In this document: positions 15,996 to 23,377 of the stretch, piece by piece
Numbering within the stretch: the first letter of the stretch is position 1
Layout: the number at the start of each line of letters is the position of its first letter
Notes under the pieces: generated by a model
Seen by the model: only the letters and a program-made list of their open reading frames with translations
Databases searched by the model: none
Told to the model about the DNA's origin: nothing
DNA from: Solirubrobacterales bacterium
GTDB lineage: Bacteria; Actinomycetota; Thermoleophilia; Solirubrobacterales; 70-9
Length of the DNA stretch: 37,986 nucleotides
NCBI GenBank assembly: GCA_020438355.1
Contig: JAGQUT010000019.1
Location: forward strand, 1-37,986
Reading direction: 5' to 3'
Position numbers and translations under genes: made by a program

Positions 15996-16748
15996 ATGTC
16001 GGGACGCGGTCTGAAACAACTTTCGATTCTCACCACGCTGGTGATGCTGGCCGGGCTGCTGCTGGTCTTCTTCTGGGTCCCAATGGATGACGTCGAAGGC
16101 TTCCGCCAGAAGGTCTTCTACATTCACGTTCCGCTTGCCATCGTCGCCCTGGTCGGATTCATGGCGGGTGGAGTCGAGGGTTTCCGGCACCTCAGAACCA
16201 ACGACCGACGCCATGACGCGAACTCCTACGTCTTCATCCACATGTCGGTCATCTTCGGGGTGGCGGTTCTGATCACGGGGATGCTCTGGGCCAAGGCTTC
16301 CTGGGGCCACTACTGGGTCTGGGACGAGCCGACGCTGGTCAGCTTCCTGATCGTCTTCCTCCTCTACTGCACCTACTACCCCTTCCGATACGCGATCGAG
16401 GATCGTGACAGGCAGGCCCGCTACGCCTCCGTTTTCGCGATCACTGCCGGTGCGTTCGTGCCGCTCAACTTCATGGCGGTGAGGATGGCCGAGAGCCTGA
16501 TTCACCCCAGGGTCTTCGCCACCAGCGAGGGCGGCCTGCCTGGTTCGATGATGTTCACATTCCTCGTCATGCTGGTGGCCGTAGGCCTGCTCTGGATCAC
16601 CCTGGTCAAGCTGGAGCTTCTCGGCAAACAGACTTCCGGTCAGGTATCGAAGCTGCGTCGTGCCCTCGAAGCCGAAGGTTTCGCCACCTCGGCCGACCCC
16701 GAAGGTACCGTCGGCCGACGGATCGCCCCCAACCTGGAGTCCCGATAA
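15996..16748 (+). CDS. ccmC: Heme-handling protein CcmC (WWD domain)
   Basis: A 250-residue protein with six membrane spans. It belongs to the heme-handling protein family and carries a Trp-rich WWD segment, W-G-H-Y-W-V-W-D at 103-110, on an outer loop. His44 (F-Y-I-H-V-P) and His170 (L-I-H-P) lie where CcmC has its two heme-ligand histidines. In System I it loads heme onto CcmE. Canonical CcmC has W-G-x-W-W-x-W-D-x-R-L-T; here the second Trp is Tyr and the tail reads D-E-P-T-L-V-S. ATG 15996 is chosen because it leaves a short basic N-terminus before the first span. About 40 cytoplasmic residues follow the last span. Confidence 0.85.
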   Translation: MSGRGLKQLSILTTLVMLAGLLLVFFWVPMDDVEGFRQKVFYIHVPLAIVALVGFMAGGVEGFRHLRTNDRRHDANSYVFIHMSVIFGVAVLITGMLWAKASWGHYWVWDEPTLVSFLIVFLLYCTYYPFRYAIEDRDRQARYASVFAITAGAFVPLNFMAVRMAESLIHPRVFATSEGGLPGSMMFTFLVMLVAVGLLWITLVKLELLGKQTSGQVSKLRRALEAEGFATSADPEGTVGRRIAPNLESR

Positions 16749-16976
16749 ATGTCTGACGTGCTTCCCGGCGATGCCGGCTATGTATTCGCCGCCTACACCG
16801 TCTTTCTCGTTCTGCTGCTCGTCTACGTCGGCATCCTCGGAGCGAAGTTCCAGAGGATCAGCCGCGATATCACCGAGCTGACCGACGAGGTCGAGGCCGG
16901 CCGCGGCAACAAGGAAGCCAAGCCGGCCGAGCCGGTCAACTCAGAGGCCGGGGCTGAAGAGCCGACCGGTGTCTGA
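16749..16976 (+). CDS. ccmD: CcmD-like small membrane protein
   Basis: A 75-residue protein with one membrane span (Y-V-F-A-A-Y-T-V-F-L-V-L-L-L-V-Y) and a charged cytoplasmic tail with heptad-like K-F-Q-R-I-S-R-D-I-T-E-L. The Y-x-x-A-A-Y start of the span, the small size and the position right after ccmC fit CcmD, which stabilises the CcmABC-CcmE complex. Sequence similarity in this family is weak, so context carries the call. The ATG follows the ccmC stop with no gap, and its own end overlaps hemA by 8 bases. The Glu/Ala/Pro-rich tail of about 25 residues is longer than in enterobacterial CcmD. Confidence 0.7.
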   Translation: MSDVLPGDAGYVFAAYTVFLVLLLVYVGILGAKFQRISRDITELTDEVEAGRGNKEAKPAEPVNSEAGAEEPTGV

Positions 16977-18294
16977 GCTTCTCGCACTCGGGATCTCCCA
17001 CAAGACAGCTCCGCTGGAGCTTCGAGAGCGACTTGCCCTGCCCGAGGGGCGAGCCGCCGGACTCATGGCCGAGTTTGCCTCCTCCGGCGGAGCAGCGGAA
17101 GCGACGATAATTTCCACCTGCAACCGGACCGAGGTGTACCTGATTGCCTACGACCCGGTCATCGCTGAATCCGAGGTTCTCGGTTCCCTGGCGACACAGG
17201 CCGGGATTCGCCCGACCGAACTGATCGGGCACCTCTACTCGCTTCGGGGCCCCGATGCTGCCCGGCACCTTTTCCGCGTAACCGCGGGGCTCGACTCCAT
17301 GATCCTCGGAGAAGCCGAAATCCAGGGGCAGGTGAAACGTGCCCACGAACTGGCCCTTGTCGAGGGCGCTTCCGGCCCGATCCTCAATCGCCTCTTCCGT
17401 GGTGCGATCGCCGCCGCGGGGCGGGCCCGGAACGAGACCGGCATCAGCGAAAAGGGCGTTTCAGTCGCATCGGTCGCGGTGTCCGAAACCCGGCGCACAC
17501 TCGGTGACCTCGCCAACCGGCGGGCGCTGGTTGTGGGTGCGGGTGACACGGCCGAACTCGTGGCGCGCTCGCTGGCTTCCAGTGGAACCGACTGTGTATT
17601 TGTCGCAAACCGGCACTTCGATCGGGCGACTGAGTTGGCCGAGCGCTTCGGGGGCGAGGCCGCCCGGGTCGCGGACCTCCCAGAGAGGCTTACCCAGCCG
17701 GATGTCGTCGTATCGGCTACCAACTCTCCGCATCACCTGATCGACCGTGAATTGCTTGAGTCCGTGCTGGCCAGCCGGGAGGGAAGGCCGCTGCTCCTTG
17801 TCGATCTCGCGGTGCCCCGGGACATCGAACCCGGTGTGCGGGAGCTGCCCGGAGTCACGGTCCTCGACATCGAGGACCTTCAAAGGGTGGTGGAGAGGAA
17901 CGCGGCAACCCGGGCAGCCGAGGCAGCCAAGGCAGAGCGGATCCTGAGCGCAGAGCTCGACCTTTTCGAGCGATGGGTCGATTCGCTGGAGGTGCTTCCA
18001 GCGGTCGTCGCATTGAGAGAAAGGGCTGACGAGATCGTGCGAAGGGTCCTGGCCGAGAACCAGGACCGGTGGATGAACCTCAGCGACGCCGACCGGGACC
18101 GGGTCGAGAAGGTGACCCGCGCGGTTGCCCAACGCATGCTTCACGAGCCGACCCTCAAGCTGAAGGAGATGGCTGGCACGGAGGCGGCGTATGAGGCCGT
18201 GAACACGGTCCGTGAACTGTTCGGACTCGATGTCGAGACCGATCCCGGGGGCGGAACCGAGGCGACGGTGACCCCGATCCGCCGCGAAGCTTGA
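16969..18294 (+). CDS. hemA: Glutamyl-tRNA reductase
   Basis: A 441-residue enzyme that reduces glutamyl-tRNA(Glu) to glutamate-1-semialdehyde, the first committed step of C5-pathway tetrapyrrole synthesis. It has G-I-S-H-K-T-A-P at residue 8 onward and the S-T-C-N-R-T-E motif with nucleophile Cys51. G-E-x-x-I-x-G-Q-V-K is the next conserved block. The NADPH domain has V-V-G-A-G-D-T-A-E, and a C-terminal dimerisation helix is present. The length is normal. GTG lies inside the ccmD-like gene (8-base overlap). The TTG of hemC overlaps its stop. HemL, the next enzyme, is not part of this run. Confidence 0.95.
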   Translation: MSELLALGISHKTAPLELRERLALPEGRAAGLMAEFASSGGAAEATIISTCNRTEVYLIAYDPVIAESEVLGSLATQAGIRPTELIGHLYSLRGPDAARHLFRVTAGLDSMILGEAEIQGQVKRAHELALVEGASGPILNRLFRGAIAAAGRARNETGISEKGVSVASVAVSETRRTLGDLANRRALVVGAGDTAELVARSLASSGTDCVFVANRHFDRATELAERFGGEAARVADLPERLTQPDVVVSATNSPHHLIDRELLESVLASREGRPLLLVDLAVPRDIEPGVRELPGVTVLDIEDLQRVVERNAATRAAEAAKAERILSAELDLFERWVDSLEVLPAVVALRERADEIVRRVLAENQDRWMNLSDADRDRVEKVTRAVAQRMLHEPTLKLKEMAGTEAAYEAVNTVRELFGLDVETDPGGGTEATVTPIRREA

Positions 18295-19181
18295 GTTCGC
18301 CAGAGCCAGAACTGCGGATCGCCACCCGACCCAGTCCACTGGCCGTCGCCCAGGCCCGCCAGATCACCGCGGCCCTGGGGGTACCGGATGAGTCGCTGGT
18401 CGAGGTGGAAAACCAGTCGGGGCCGGCGGACAAGGAGCGTTTCATCCACGGGGTGGAACAGGCCGTTCTGACAGGGCGGGCAGAGCTCGGGGTCCACTCG
18501 GCCAAAGATCTGCCCGGGAAGATGACTTCGGGGCTGGTCATAGCGGCGACGCCCGCCCGGGCAGACGCCCGGGACTGCTGGATCGGGCCGGGCGATTCGC
18601 TCGAGGCGATACCGGAGGGCGCAAGGGTCGGGACCTCCAGCCTGCGACGCCGTTCCCAGCTTCTGGCATTGCGGCCGGATCTGGTCATGGTGGATATGGC
18701 CGGGAACGTCGATACGCGCCTGGCGAAGTTATCCCGCGGAGAAGTTGACGGGCTGGTCCTCGCGGTGGCCGGGTTGGAACGCCTGGGCCGCGAGTCGGAG
18801 ATCGCGTTTCCTTTCGACCCCGAGGCGATGGTCCCGGCCGCCGGCCAGGGAACACTCGTGATCCAGGGTCGGGCCAACGGACCCGGTCTCGACGAGGTGG
18901 CTGATCATGGAGATCAGGACACCCTCACGGCACTGCTGGCCGAAAGGGCTGCGGTAGTCGGGATCGGGGCTGACTGTGACAGTCCGGTCGGGTTCCACGC
19001 GACCGTATCGGAAGGTTCGATCAGCATCGAAGGGTTCGCCGGGGCGGCCGACGGGAGCGTCTGGTTGCGGGACCGCCTCGAGGGCGAGAGGAGCCAGCCG
19101 GAGGAACTGGGCCGGAATCTGGCTCGCAGGATGATCAGCGCCGGGGCGGCCGGGATTCTCGAAGGTACGGTTGGGGAATGA
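18291..19181 (+). CDS. hemC: Porphobilinogen deaminase (hydroxymethylbilane synthase)
   Basis: A 296-residue enzyme that joins four porphobilinogens into hydroxymethylbilane. Visible sites are I-A-T-R-P-S-P-L-A near the start, H-S-A-K-D-L-P around residue 69, the Arg-rich R-V-G-T-S-S-L-R-R-R-S-Q substrate loop, G-N-V-D-T-R-L, and Cys229 in G-A-D-C-D-S-P-V-G, which should bind the dipyrromethane cofactor. It is slightly shorter than the E. coli enzyme. TTG start overlapping hemA (TTGA); ATG of the next gene overlaps its stop (ATGA). hemB, which makes its substrate, is not in the window. Confidence 0.95.
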   Translation: MSSPEPELRIATRPSPLAVAQARQITAALGVPDESLVEVENQSGPADKERFIHGVEQAVLTGRAELGVHSAKDLPGKMTSGLVIAATPARADARDCWIGPGDSLEAIPEGARVGTSSLRRRSQLLALRPDLVMVDMAGNVDTRLAKLSRGEVDGLVLAVAGLERLGRESEIAFPFDPEAMVPAAGQGTLVIQGRANGPGLDEVADHGDQDTLTALLAERAAVVGIGADCDSPVGFHATVSEGSISIEGFAGAADGSVWLRDRLEGERSQPEELGRNLARRMISAGAAGILEGTVGE

Positions 19182-20722
19182 GCGAGCCGAGCGGTCCCGG
19201 AGCGTCAGGCGAGAGCGGTCAGGTGGCACCGGTCGCTCTGGTCGGTGCGGGCCCGGGTGATGCCGGCCTGATGACCCGTCGCTCGCTGGAGCTGATCGCA
19301 GCAGCGGATGTCATCTACTACGACCGCCTTATCCCGCCGGATGCCCTCGAGGGTTGCCGGTCCGGTGCCGAGCTGGTCTACGTGGGCAAGGAGCCCGGCA
19401 AACCGGGTCTGGGTCAGGAGGAGATCAATCGGCGCCTGGTCGAGAGCGGCCGGAACGGTATGAAGGTGGTGCGGCTGAAGGGTGGCGATCCCTTCCTGTT
19501 TGGTCGCGGCGCCGAGGAGGCCGAGGCTCTCCGCGAGGCCGGTCTCGAATTCGAAGTGGTGCCGGGAGTGACAGCCGGGATCGCCGCCAGCGCCTATGCG
19601 GGAATTCCGGTCACACATCGTGATGAATCGGCGTCGGTCACCTTCCTGACCGGTCACGAGGATCCGGGGAAGGCCAGGTCAAAGATCGACCTCGAGCAGG
19701 CCGCCGCCTCCCCGGCAACGCTGGTCTTCTACATGGGTCTCAAGTCACTCGCTGCCAACGCTCGGACTCTGATCGAGGCGGGCCGACCGGCCGACCAGCC
19801 CGTGGCGGTCATCGAGAAGGGGACAACCCCGGCCCAGCGCGTTGTCGAGGGAACACTCGAAACGATCGCCGGCGAGGTTGAGGCGGCTGGGCTGAAGCCC
19901 CCGGCACTGGTAGTTGTCGGGGAGGTCGCCGGGAAACGGCAGCAGTTGGCCTGGTTCGAGCACCGGCCGTTGTTCGGAGTTTCGGTAGTGGTCACCCGGG
20001 CCAGGGACCGCATTTCGACCCTGGCCGGGCGCATCCGCAGCATGGGGGGTGAGGTAGTTGAGCTCCCCGTATCCCGGACCGAGCTGATCGACGCTGATGA
20101 TCCGCGGGTCAGCCAGTCCCTGGACACTTTCGGGCGCGGCGACTTTGGCCTCGTCTGCTTCACGAGTCCGGCCGGGGTCACTTCTTTCTTTGACCTGCTC
20201 GAAGGCAGGGGGCTCGATGCCCGTGCCTTTGCCGGCTCAGAGATCGCGGCCATTGGCCCCAGCACGGCACGCTCCCTGGCCGAGCACGGCCTGAGGGCGG
20301 ACCACCTCCCGGAGAAGTTCGTTGCTGAGGGAATGTTGAAGACCCTCGAGAAGGTCCCGATTGAGGGCCTGCAGGTTCTCGTCGCCCGGGCCGAGGAAGG
20401 CAGGGAACTCCTGCCCGAGACGCTCCGGCAGCGTGGCGCGGACGTAACCGTGATGCCGGTCTACCGCACGGTGCCGGACTCGCCTTCGGAAACCGCCTTG
20501 AAGCGCGCCGCTGAGGCCGATTTCATCACTTTCACCTCCGCATCATCGGTCCACAATCTGGTCCGGACCGGGGTCGTGGACCCGGCCGGCTTCGGCCCCC
20601 GCGTCGTCACGATCGGCCCCGTTACGAGCGAAGCTGCGCGCGAAGCCGGCTTCACGGTGGCAGTCGAGGCCGAACGTCACGACCTCGACGGCCTTGTGGA
20701 GGCGATCAGCCGCCAGCCGTAA
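19178..20722 (+). CDS. cobA-hemD: Uroporphyrinogen-III C-methyltransferase / uroporphyrinogen-III synthase fusion
   Basis: A 514-residue two-domain protein. Residues about 18-262 are a SAM-dependent uroporphyrinogen-III methyltransferase: V-G-A-G-P-G-D, V-Y-V-G-K, R-L-K-G-G-D-P-F-x-F-G-R-G, and V-P-G-V-T-A-G-I-A-A. Residues about 265-510 are a HemD domain with low similarity but the usual V-T-R-A-R start, F-T-S-P-A-G-V and F-T-S-A-S-S-V pairs. The protein therefore cyclises hydroxymethylbilane and can also send uroporphyrinogen III to precorrin-2 (siroheme or cobalamin). Such fusions are known in actinobacteria and firmicutes. It ends the run, and its last 17 bases overlap the end of a convergent gene. 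Confidence 0.93.
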   Translation: MSEPSGPGASGESGQVAPVALVGAGPGDAGLMTRRSLELIAAADVIYYDRLIPPDALEGCRSGAELVYVGKEPGKPGLGQEEINRRLVESGRNGMKVVRLKGGDPFLFGRGAEEAEALREAGLEFEVVPGVTAGIAASAYAGIPVTHRDESASVTFLTGHEDPGKARSKIDLEQAAASPATLVFYMGLKSLAANARTLIEAGRPADQPVAVIEKGTTPAQRVVEGTLETIAGEVEAAGLKPPALVVVGEVAGKRQQLAWFEHRPLFGVSVVVTRARDRISTLAGRIRSMGGEVVELPVSRTELIDADDPRVSQSLDTFGRGDFGLVCFTSPAGVTSFFDLLEGRGLDARAFAGSEIAAIGPSTARSLAEHGLRADHLPEKFVAEGMLKTLEKVPIEGLQVLVARAEEGRELLPETLRQRGADVTVMPVYRTVPDSPSETALKRAAEADFITFTSASSVHNLVRTGVVDPAGFGPRVVTIGPVTSEAAREAGFTVAVEAERHDLDGLVEAISRQP

Positions 20723-21176
20723 AGGTGGCCTTTCGCAGGGTCAGGCTTGCCTTGCATCCACCCTGCCAGACCTTGATCGTGATGATCGCCCGGTTCCTGT
20801 TGATGAAGCGTCCCGAAACCGCGCTCCTCAACTTCGGGAACGACGATGAGACGCTGCCCCTGAAGCTGAACCGGTTGCGCGAGTTCGTTGCGATCGCCCG
20901 CTTCGGAGTGGAGAACGCCCCGGTTACTCCGTCATAGGTGTAAAGACCGTCAGGAGTGCATGCTCGGCCTGAACGGTCACGGAACTTCATGTTGGCCGAG
21001 GCGCCGACGATCTTGCCGGCGTCGGTGATGATGTACCCGTCCTGCTTTCCGACCTTCTGGTAGTAGGCGCCGTCCCTGGGCTTGATCTTGGCTGACGCGG
21101 TAGCGGTCGAGAGGCCGAGCGCGAGGGACAATCCGGCGAACACGGCGGCAAAGCGGACGATCGACGATCGATTCAT
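20706..21176 (-). CDS. Small secreted protein of unknown function
   Basis: A 156-residue protein with a clear signal peptide: N-R-S, a hydrophobic core, and a likely cut after A-T-A-S-A. The mature part is basic and beta-rich, with two late Cys-containing strands and a sequence pattern of short exposed strands (F-S-F-R-G-S-V, I-I-T-I-K-V-W). I recognise no family; the pattern is common in small exported proteins of Thermoleophilia-like genomes. A ribosome site, A-G-G-G-A-G, sits 4 bases before the ATG, and a promoter lies further upstream. Its 3' end overlaps the cobA-hemD end by 17 bases on the opposite strand. Confidence 0.72.
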   Translation of the reverse strand: MNRSSIVRFAAVFAGLSLALGLSTATASAKIKPRDGAYYQKVGKQDGYIITDAGKIVGASANMKFRDRSGRACTPDGLYTYDGVTGAFSTPKRAIATNSRNRFSFRGSVSSSFPKLRSAVSGRFINRNRAIITIKVWQGGCKASLTLRKATFTAGG

Positions 21177-21208
21177 TGTTCTCCCTGGGGTCGAAAGCGG
21201 ACAGGTCG

Positions 21209-21238
21209 ATTATCCCGGCGAAGGCCTGCAGATTGCAA
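21209..21238 (-). promoter_or_regulatory. Putative promoter for the small secreted protein
   Basis: On the minus strand TTGCAA (21238-21233), an 18-base spacer and GATAAT (21214-21209) precede the ATG at 21176. This gene therefore has a real 5' leader and a Shine-Dalgarno sequence, unlike most single genes here. Confidence 0.4.
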
Positions 21239-21261
21239 ATGTTCGTTCGGGAGGCCGGCAA

Positions 21262-21267
21262 TAGACT
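21262..21267 (+). promoter_or_regulatory. Putative -10 element for the SAM hydrolase gene
   Basis: TAGACT fits TANNNT and ends 6 bases before the ATG at 21274, the ideal distance for a leaderless start. No good -35 is present. Confidence 0.45.
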
Positions 21268-21273
21268 TCACGA

Positions 21274-22110
21274 ATGGCCGGCCCAGGCAACGAGACTCGA
21301 CTCCGACCGGTCACCTTCCTCACCGACTTCGGGTACAGCGACGAGTACCCGGGGGTCTGCCGTCTGGTCATCGCTGGAGTTGATCCGGGCATCCGGGTGA
21401 TCGACATAACCCACGGAATTCCTCCGGGGGACGTTCGCAGGGGCGCGCTTGCGTTGGCCGCGGCGGTCCGTTTTTCGCCCCCCGCGGTTCACCTTGCGGT
21501 TGTCGATCCGGGAGTCGGTGGCCGACGCCGGGCTCTCGCGCTTATCTGCGGCGATCACCTGTTGGTGGGCCCTGACAACGGGCTGCTGATGCCGGCTGCC
21601 GAAGTGCTCGGTGGTATAGACGCGGCATTCGACATCTCCGAGACCCCGGTTCGTGCGGGGGACAGTGACACTTTCCACGGCCGGGACGTCTTCAGTCCCG
21701 TCGCGGCCGAGCTGGCCCGGGGCGCCGCCGCCGGGGAGTTGGGTGAAGCTGTCGGATTCCGCAACCTCGAGCCCCTCGTCTTGCCGGAGCCGACGATCTC
21801 GCCAGATCAGGTTGACGCCCATGTGCTCTATCTGGACCAGTACGGCAACGTGATCCTGAACCTTCACGCCGAGGTACTCGATGGCACCTTCTTCACGGAA
21901 GATGTCAGCGTGATGCTCGAAACCAGCATCCAGGAGACCGAGGTCCCGGTCGGCCGCACGTTCGCGGATGTGGCGGCCGGAGATCCGGTCATCTTCACCG
22001 ATTCAACGGGGTTTCTGGCGGTGGCGGTGAACCGGGGTTCCGCAGCCAGCCGCTTCGGCCTCGGGCCTGACAATTCGGTCAGGTTTACACCGGTAGCCTC
22101 CAGCCGGTGA
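21274..22110 (+). CDS. SAM hydroxide adenosyltransferase (DUF62 / SAM hydrolase family)
   Basis: A 278-residue member of the family that includes fluorinases and chlorinases, but most bacterial members hydrolyse S-adenosylmethionine to adenosine and methionine using a hydroxide. It has F-L-T-D-F-G at the start, V-V-D-P-G-V-G with Asp78, nearby Arg84/85, D-N-G-L-L, and F-H-G-R-D-V-F with His135. Asp-Arg-His is the water-activating triad of the hydrolase branch, so hydrolase is favoured over halogenase. The C-terminal domain has Y-L-D-Q-Y-G-N. Its stop overlaps the GTG of birA. The physiological role of the family is still unclear. Confidence 0.85.
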   Translation: MAGPGNETRLRPVTFLTDFGYSDEYPGVCRLVIAGVDPGIRVIDITHGIPPGDVRRGALALAAAVRFSPPAVHLAVVDPGVGGRRRALALICGDHLLVGPDNGLLMPAAEVLGGIDAAFDISETPVRAGDSDTFHGRDVFSPVAAELARGAAAGELGEAVGFRNLEPLVLPEPTISPDQVDAHVLYLDQYGNVILNLHAEVLDGTFFTEDVSVMLETSIQETEVPVGRTFADVAAGDPVIFTDSTGFLAVAVNRGSAASRFGLGPDNSVRFTPVASSR

Positions 22111-22817
22111 AAATCGGCCTTCCCCGAATCCATTACTGCTCGATCGGTTCCACCAACGAGCGTGCCAGGCAGGCGGCGCTTGAAGGGGCCCCTTCGGGCA
22201 CGTTGGTCACCTCCGGGGAACAGACCGCGGGCCGGGGCAGGCAGGGAAGGCCCTGGCACACGCCTCCGGGCTCGGCCGTTGCCTGGAGCCTGTTGATCCG
22301 GGAGTCGATCGAGGTCCCGGGAACCCTGCCTTTACAGGTCGGGGTCGGGGTTTGCGAAGCGGTCGAATCCCTGGGAGCTGAAGGTGTCCGGATGAAGTGG
22401 CCGAACGACATCTGGATCGGCGAGCGCAAGTGCTCGGGGATTCTGGTCGAGGCGAGACCCCAGGATGGTTGGGCGGTCATCGGGGTGGGCATCAACATCT
22501 CGATTCCGGATGACGGTTTCCCCGAAGAGCTGCGTGGCCGGGCAACCTCTGTCGGCGGTGGTGTCTCGTTTGAAGAGACCGTCGAGAAACTGAACCGTCA
22601 CGTCGGCGAGCGACTTGAAGCTCCGGTCGAAGAGACTCTCGCTGCCTTCGCTGCGAGGGATCTGCTCAAGGGGAGAACGGTCGCCTGGGGCGAGGGCGAG
22701 GGAATCGCCGCCGGTATCGACCGCCAGGGGAACCTGCTGGTCGAGTCGCCGGCCGGTTGCCTTTCGACCCTCAACGCCGGTGAGGTCCACCTCTCGCTAC
22801 CCGCCCGTCAAACGTGA
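22107..22817 (+). CDS. birA: Biotin-[acetyl-CoA-carboxylase] ligase
   Basis: A 236-residue biotin protein ligase that makes biotinyl-AMP and attaches biotin to carboxyl-carrier domains. G-R-G-R-Q-G at 42-47 binds biotinyl-AMP, K-W-P-N-D is at 97-101, and I-G-V-G-I-N follows. There is no N-terminal helix-turn-helix, so this is a group I enzyme without repressor function. GTG overlaps the upstream stop; the downstream gene overlaps in turn (GTGA). Biotin carboxylases such as propionyl-CoA carboxylase would be its targets, which fits the presence of methylmalonyl-CoA epimerase elsewhere in the window. Confidence 0.92.
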   Translation: MKIGLPRIHYCSIGSTNERARQAALEGAPSGTLVTSGEQTAGRGRQGRPWHTPPGSAVAWSLLIRESIEVPGTLPLQVGVGVCEAVESLGAEGVRMKWPNDIWIGERKCSGILVEARPQDGWAVIGVGINISIPDDGFPEELRGRATSVGGGVSFEETVEKLNRHVGERLEAPVEETLAAFAARDLLKGRTVAWGEGEGIAAGIDRQGNLLVESPAGCLSTLNAGEVHLSLPARQT

Positions 22818-23359
22818 CTGGCCCCCTGGCTACACCTGCGTCGCTGCAGCCGTTCGACCGTCCGGAACTCGATCTTGCCCGTCCGGGCGTCGTCTGGCTG
22901 GATGGCAGACCACTAGGTATAGAACCAACCGGCACCGGCAGGGCGCTGGCAAAACAGGAGGGAGGCCGACTGGTGGTCGGTGGTGGCGGCCGGCGGAAAG
23001 TCATCGAGGCGATCGGTCGCTGGTACCGGCGCGAAGCCCGGTCTCGGATCGAACCTCTGGTGGCAAGCGAGGGCGAGCGACTCGGCCTTCACGCCAGCAA
23101 GGTCAGGATCGGCAACCAGCGGACCCGTTGGGGCTCCTGCTCGACCTCGGGCACGGTCTCCTTCAACTGGAGGCTGGCAATCGGACGCCCCGAGGCACTG
23201 CACTACGTGGTGGTTCACGAGCTGATCCACCTGCGCCACCACAATCACTCCCGCGACTTCTGGGCCGCGCTTGCCGAGGCCTTCCCGGGTTACCGGGAGG
23301 AAGCCACCTGGCTGCGGAGCCACGAGCGACAGCTGCTTGCGTGGAAGCCTTTGATCTGA
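22814..23359 (+). CDS. YgjP/M48-like zinc metallopeptidase (DUF45)
   Basis: A 181-residue soluble protein with the zinc site H-E-L-I-H at 135-139 and a third likely ligand, His145, in H-H-N-H-S-R-D-F-W. The preceding R-W-G-S-C-S and F-N-W-R-L segments are diagnostic for the YgjP/SprT-like DUF45 family. There are no membrane spans, unlike classical M48 proteases. The substrate is unknown. GTG start overlapping birA. It is the last gene of this three-gene unit. TAGCGT, the likely -10 of the next gene, lies just after its stop. Confidence 0.85.
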   Translation: MTGPLATPASLQPFDRPELDLARPGVVWLDGRPLGIEPTGTGRALAKQEGGRLVVGGGGRRKVIEAIGRWYRREARSRIEPLVASEGERLGLHASKVRIGNQRTRWGSCSTSGTVSFNWRLAIGRPEALHYVVVHELIHLRHHNHSRDFWAALAEAFPGYREEATWLRSHERQLLAWKPLI

Positions 23360-23364
23360 TCGGG

Positions 23365-23370
23365 TAGCGT
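23365..23370 (+). promoter_or_regulatory. Putative -10 element for the serine hydrolase gene
   Basis: TAGCGT fits TANNNT and ends 7 bases before the ATG at 23378. No ribosome site is seen. Confidence 0.4.
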
Positions 23371-23377
23371 CCCGGCC

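Noticed and set aside
21274-22110. Fluorinase or chlorinase call for the DUF62 protein
   Set aside because: The Asp-Arg-His set of SAM hydrolases is present and there is no halogenated-metabolite cluster, so hydrolase is more likely.
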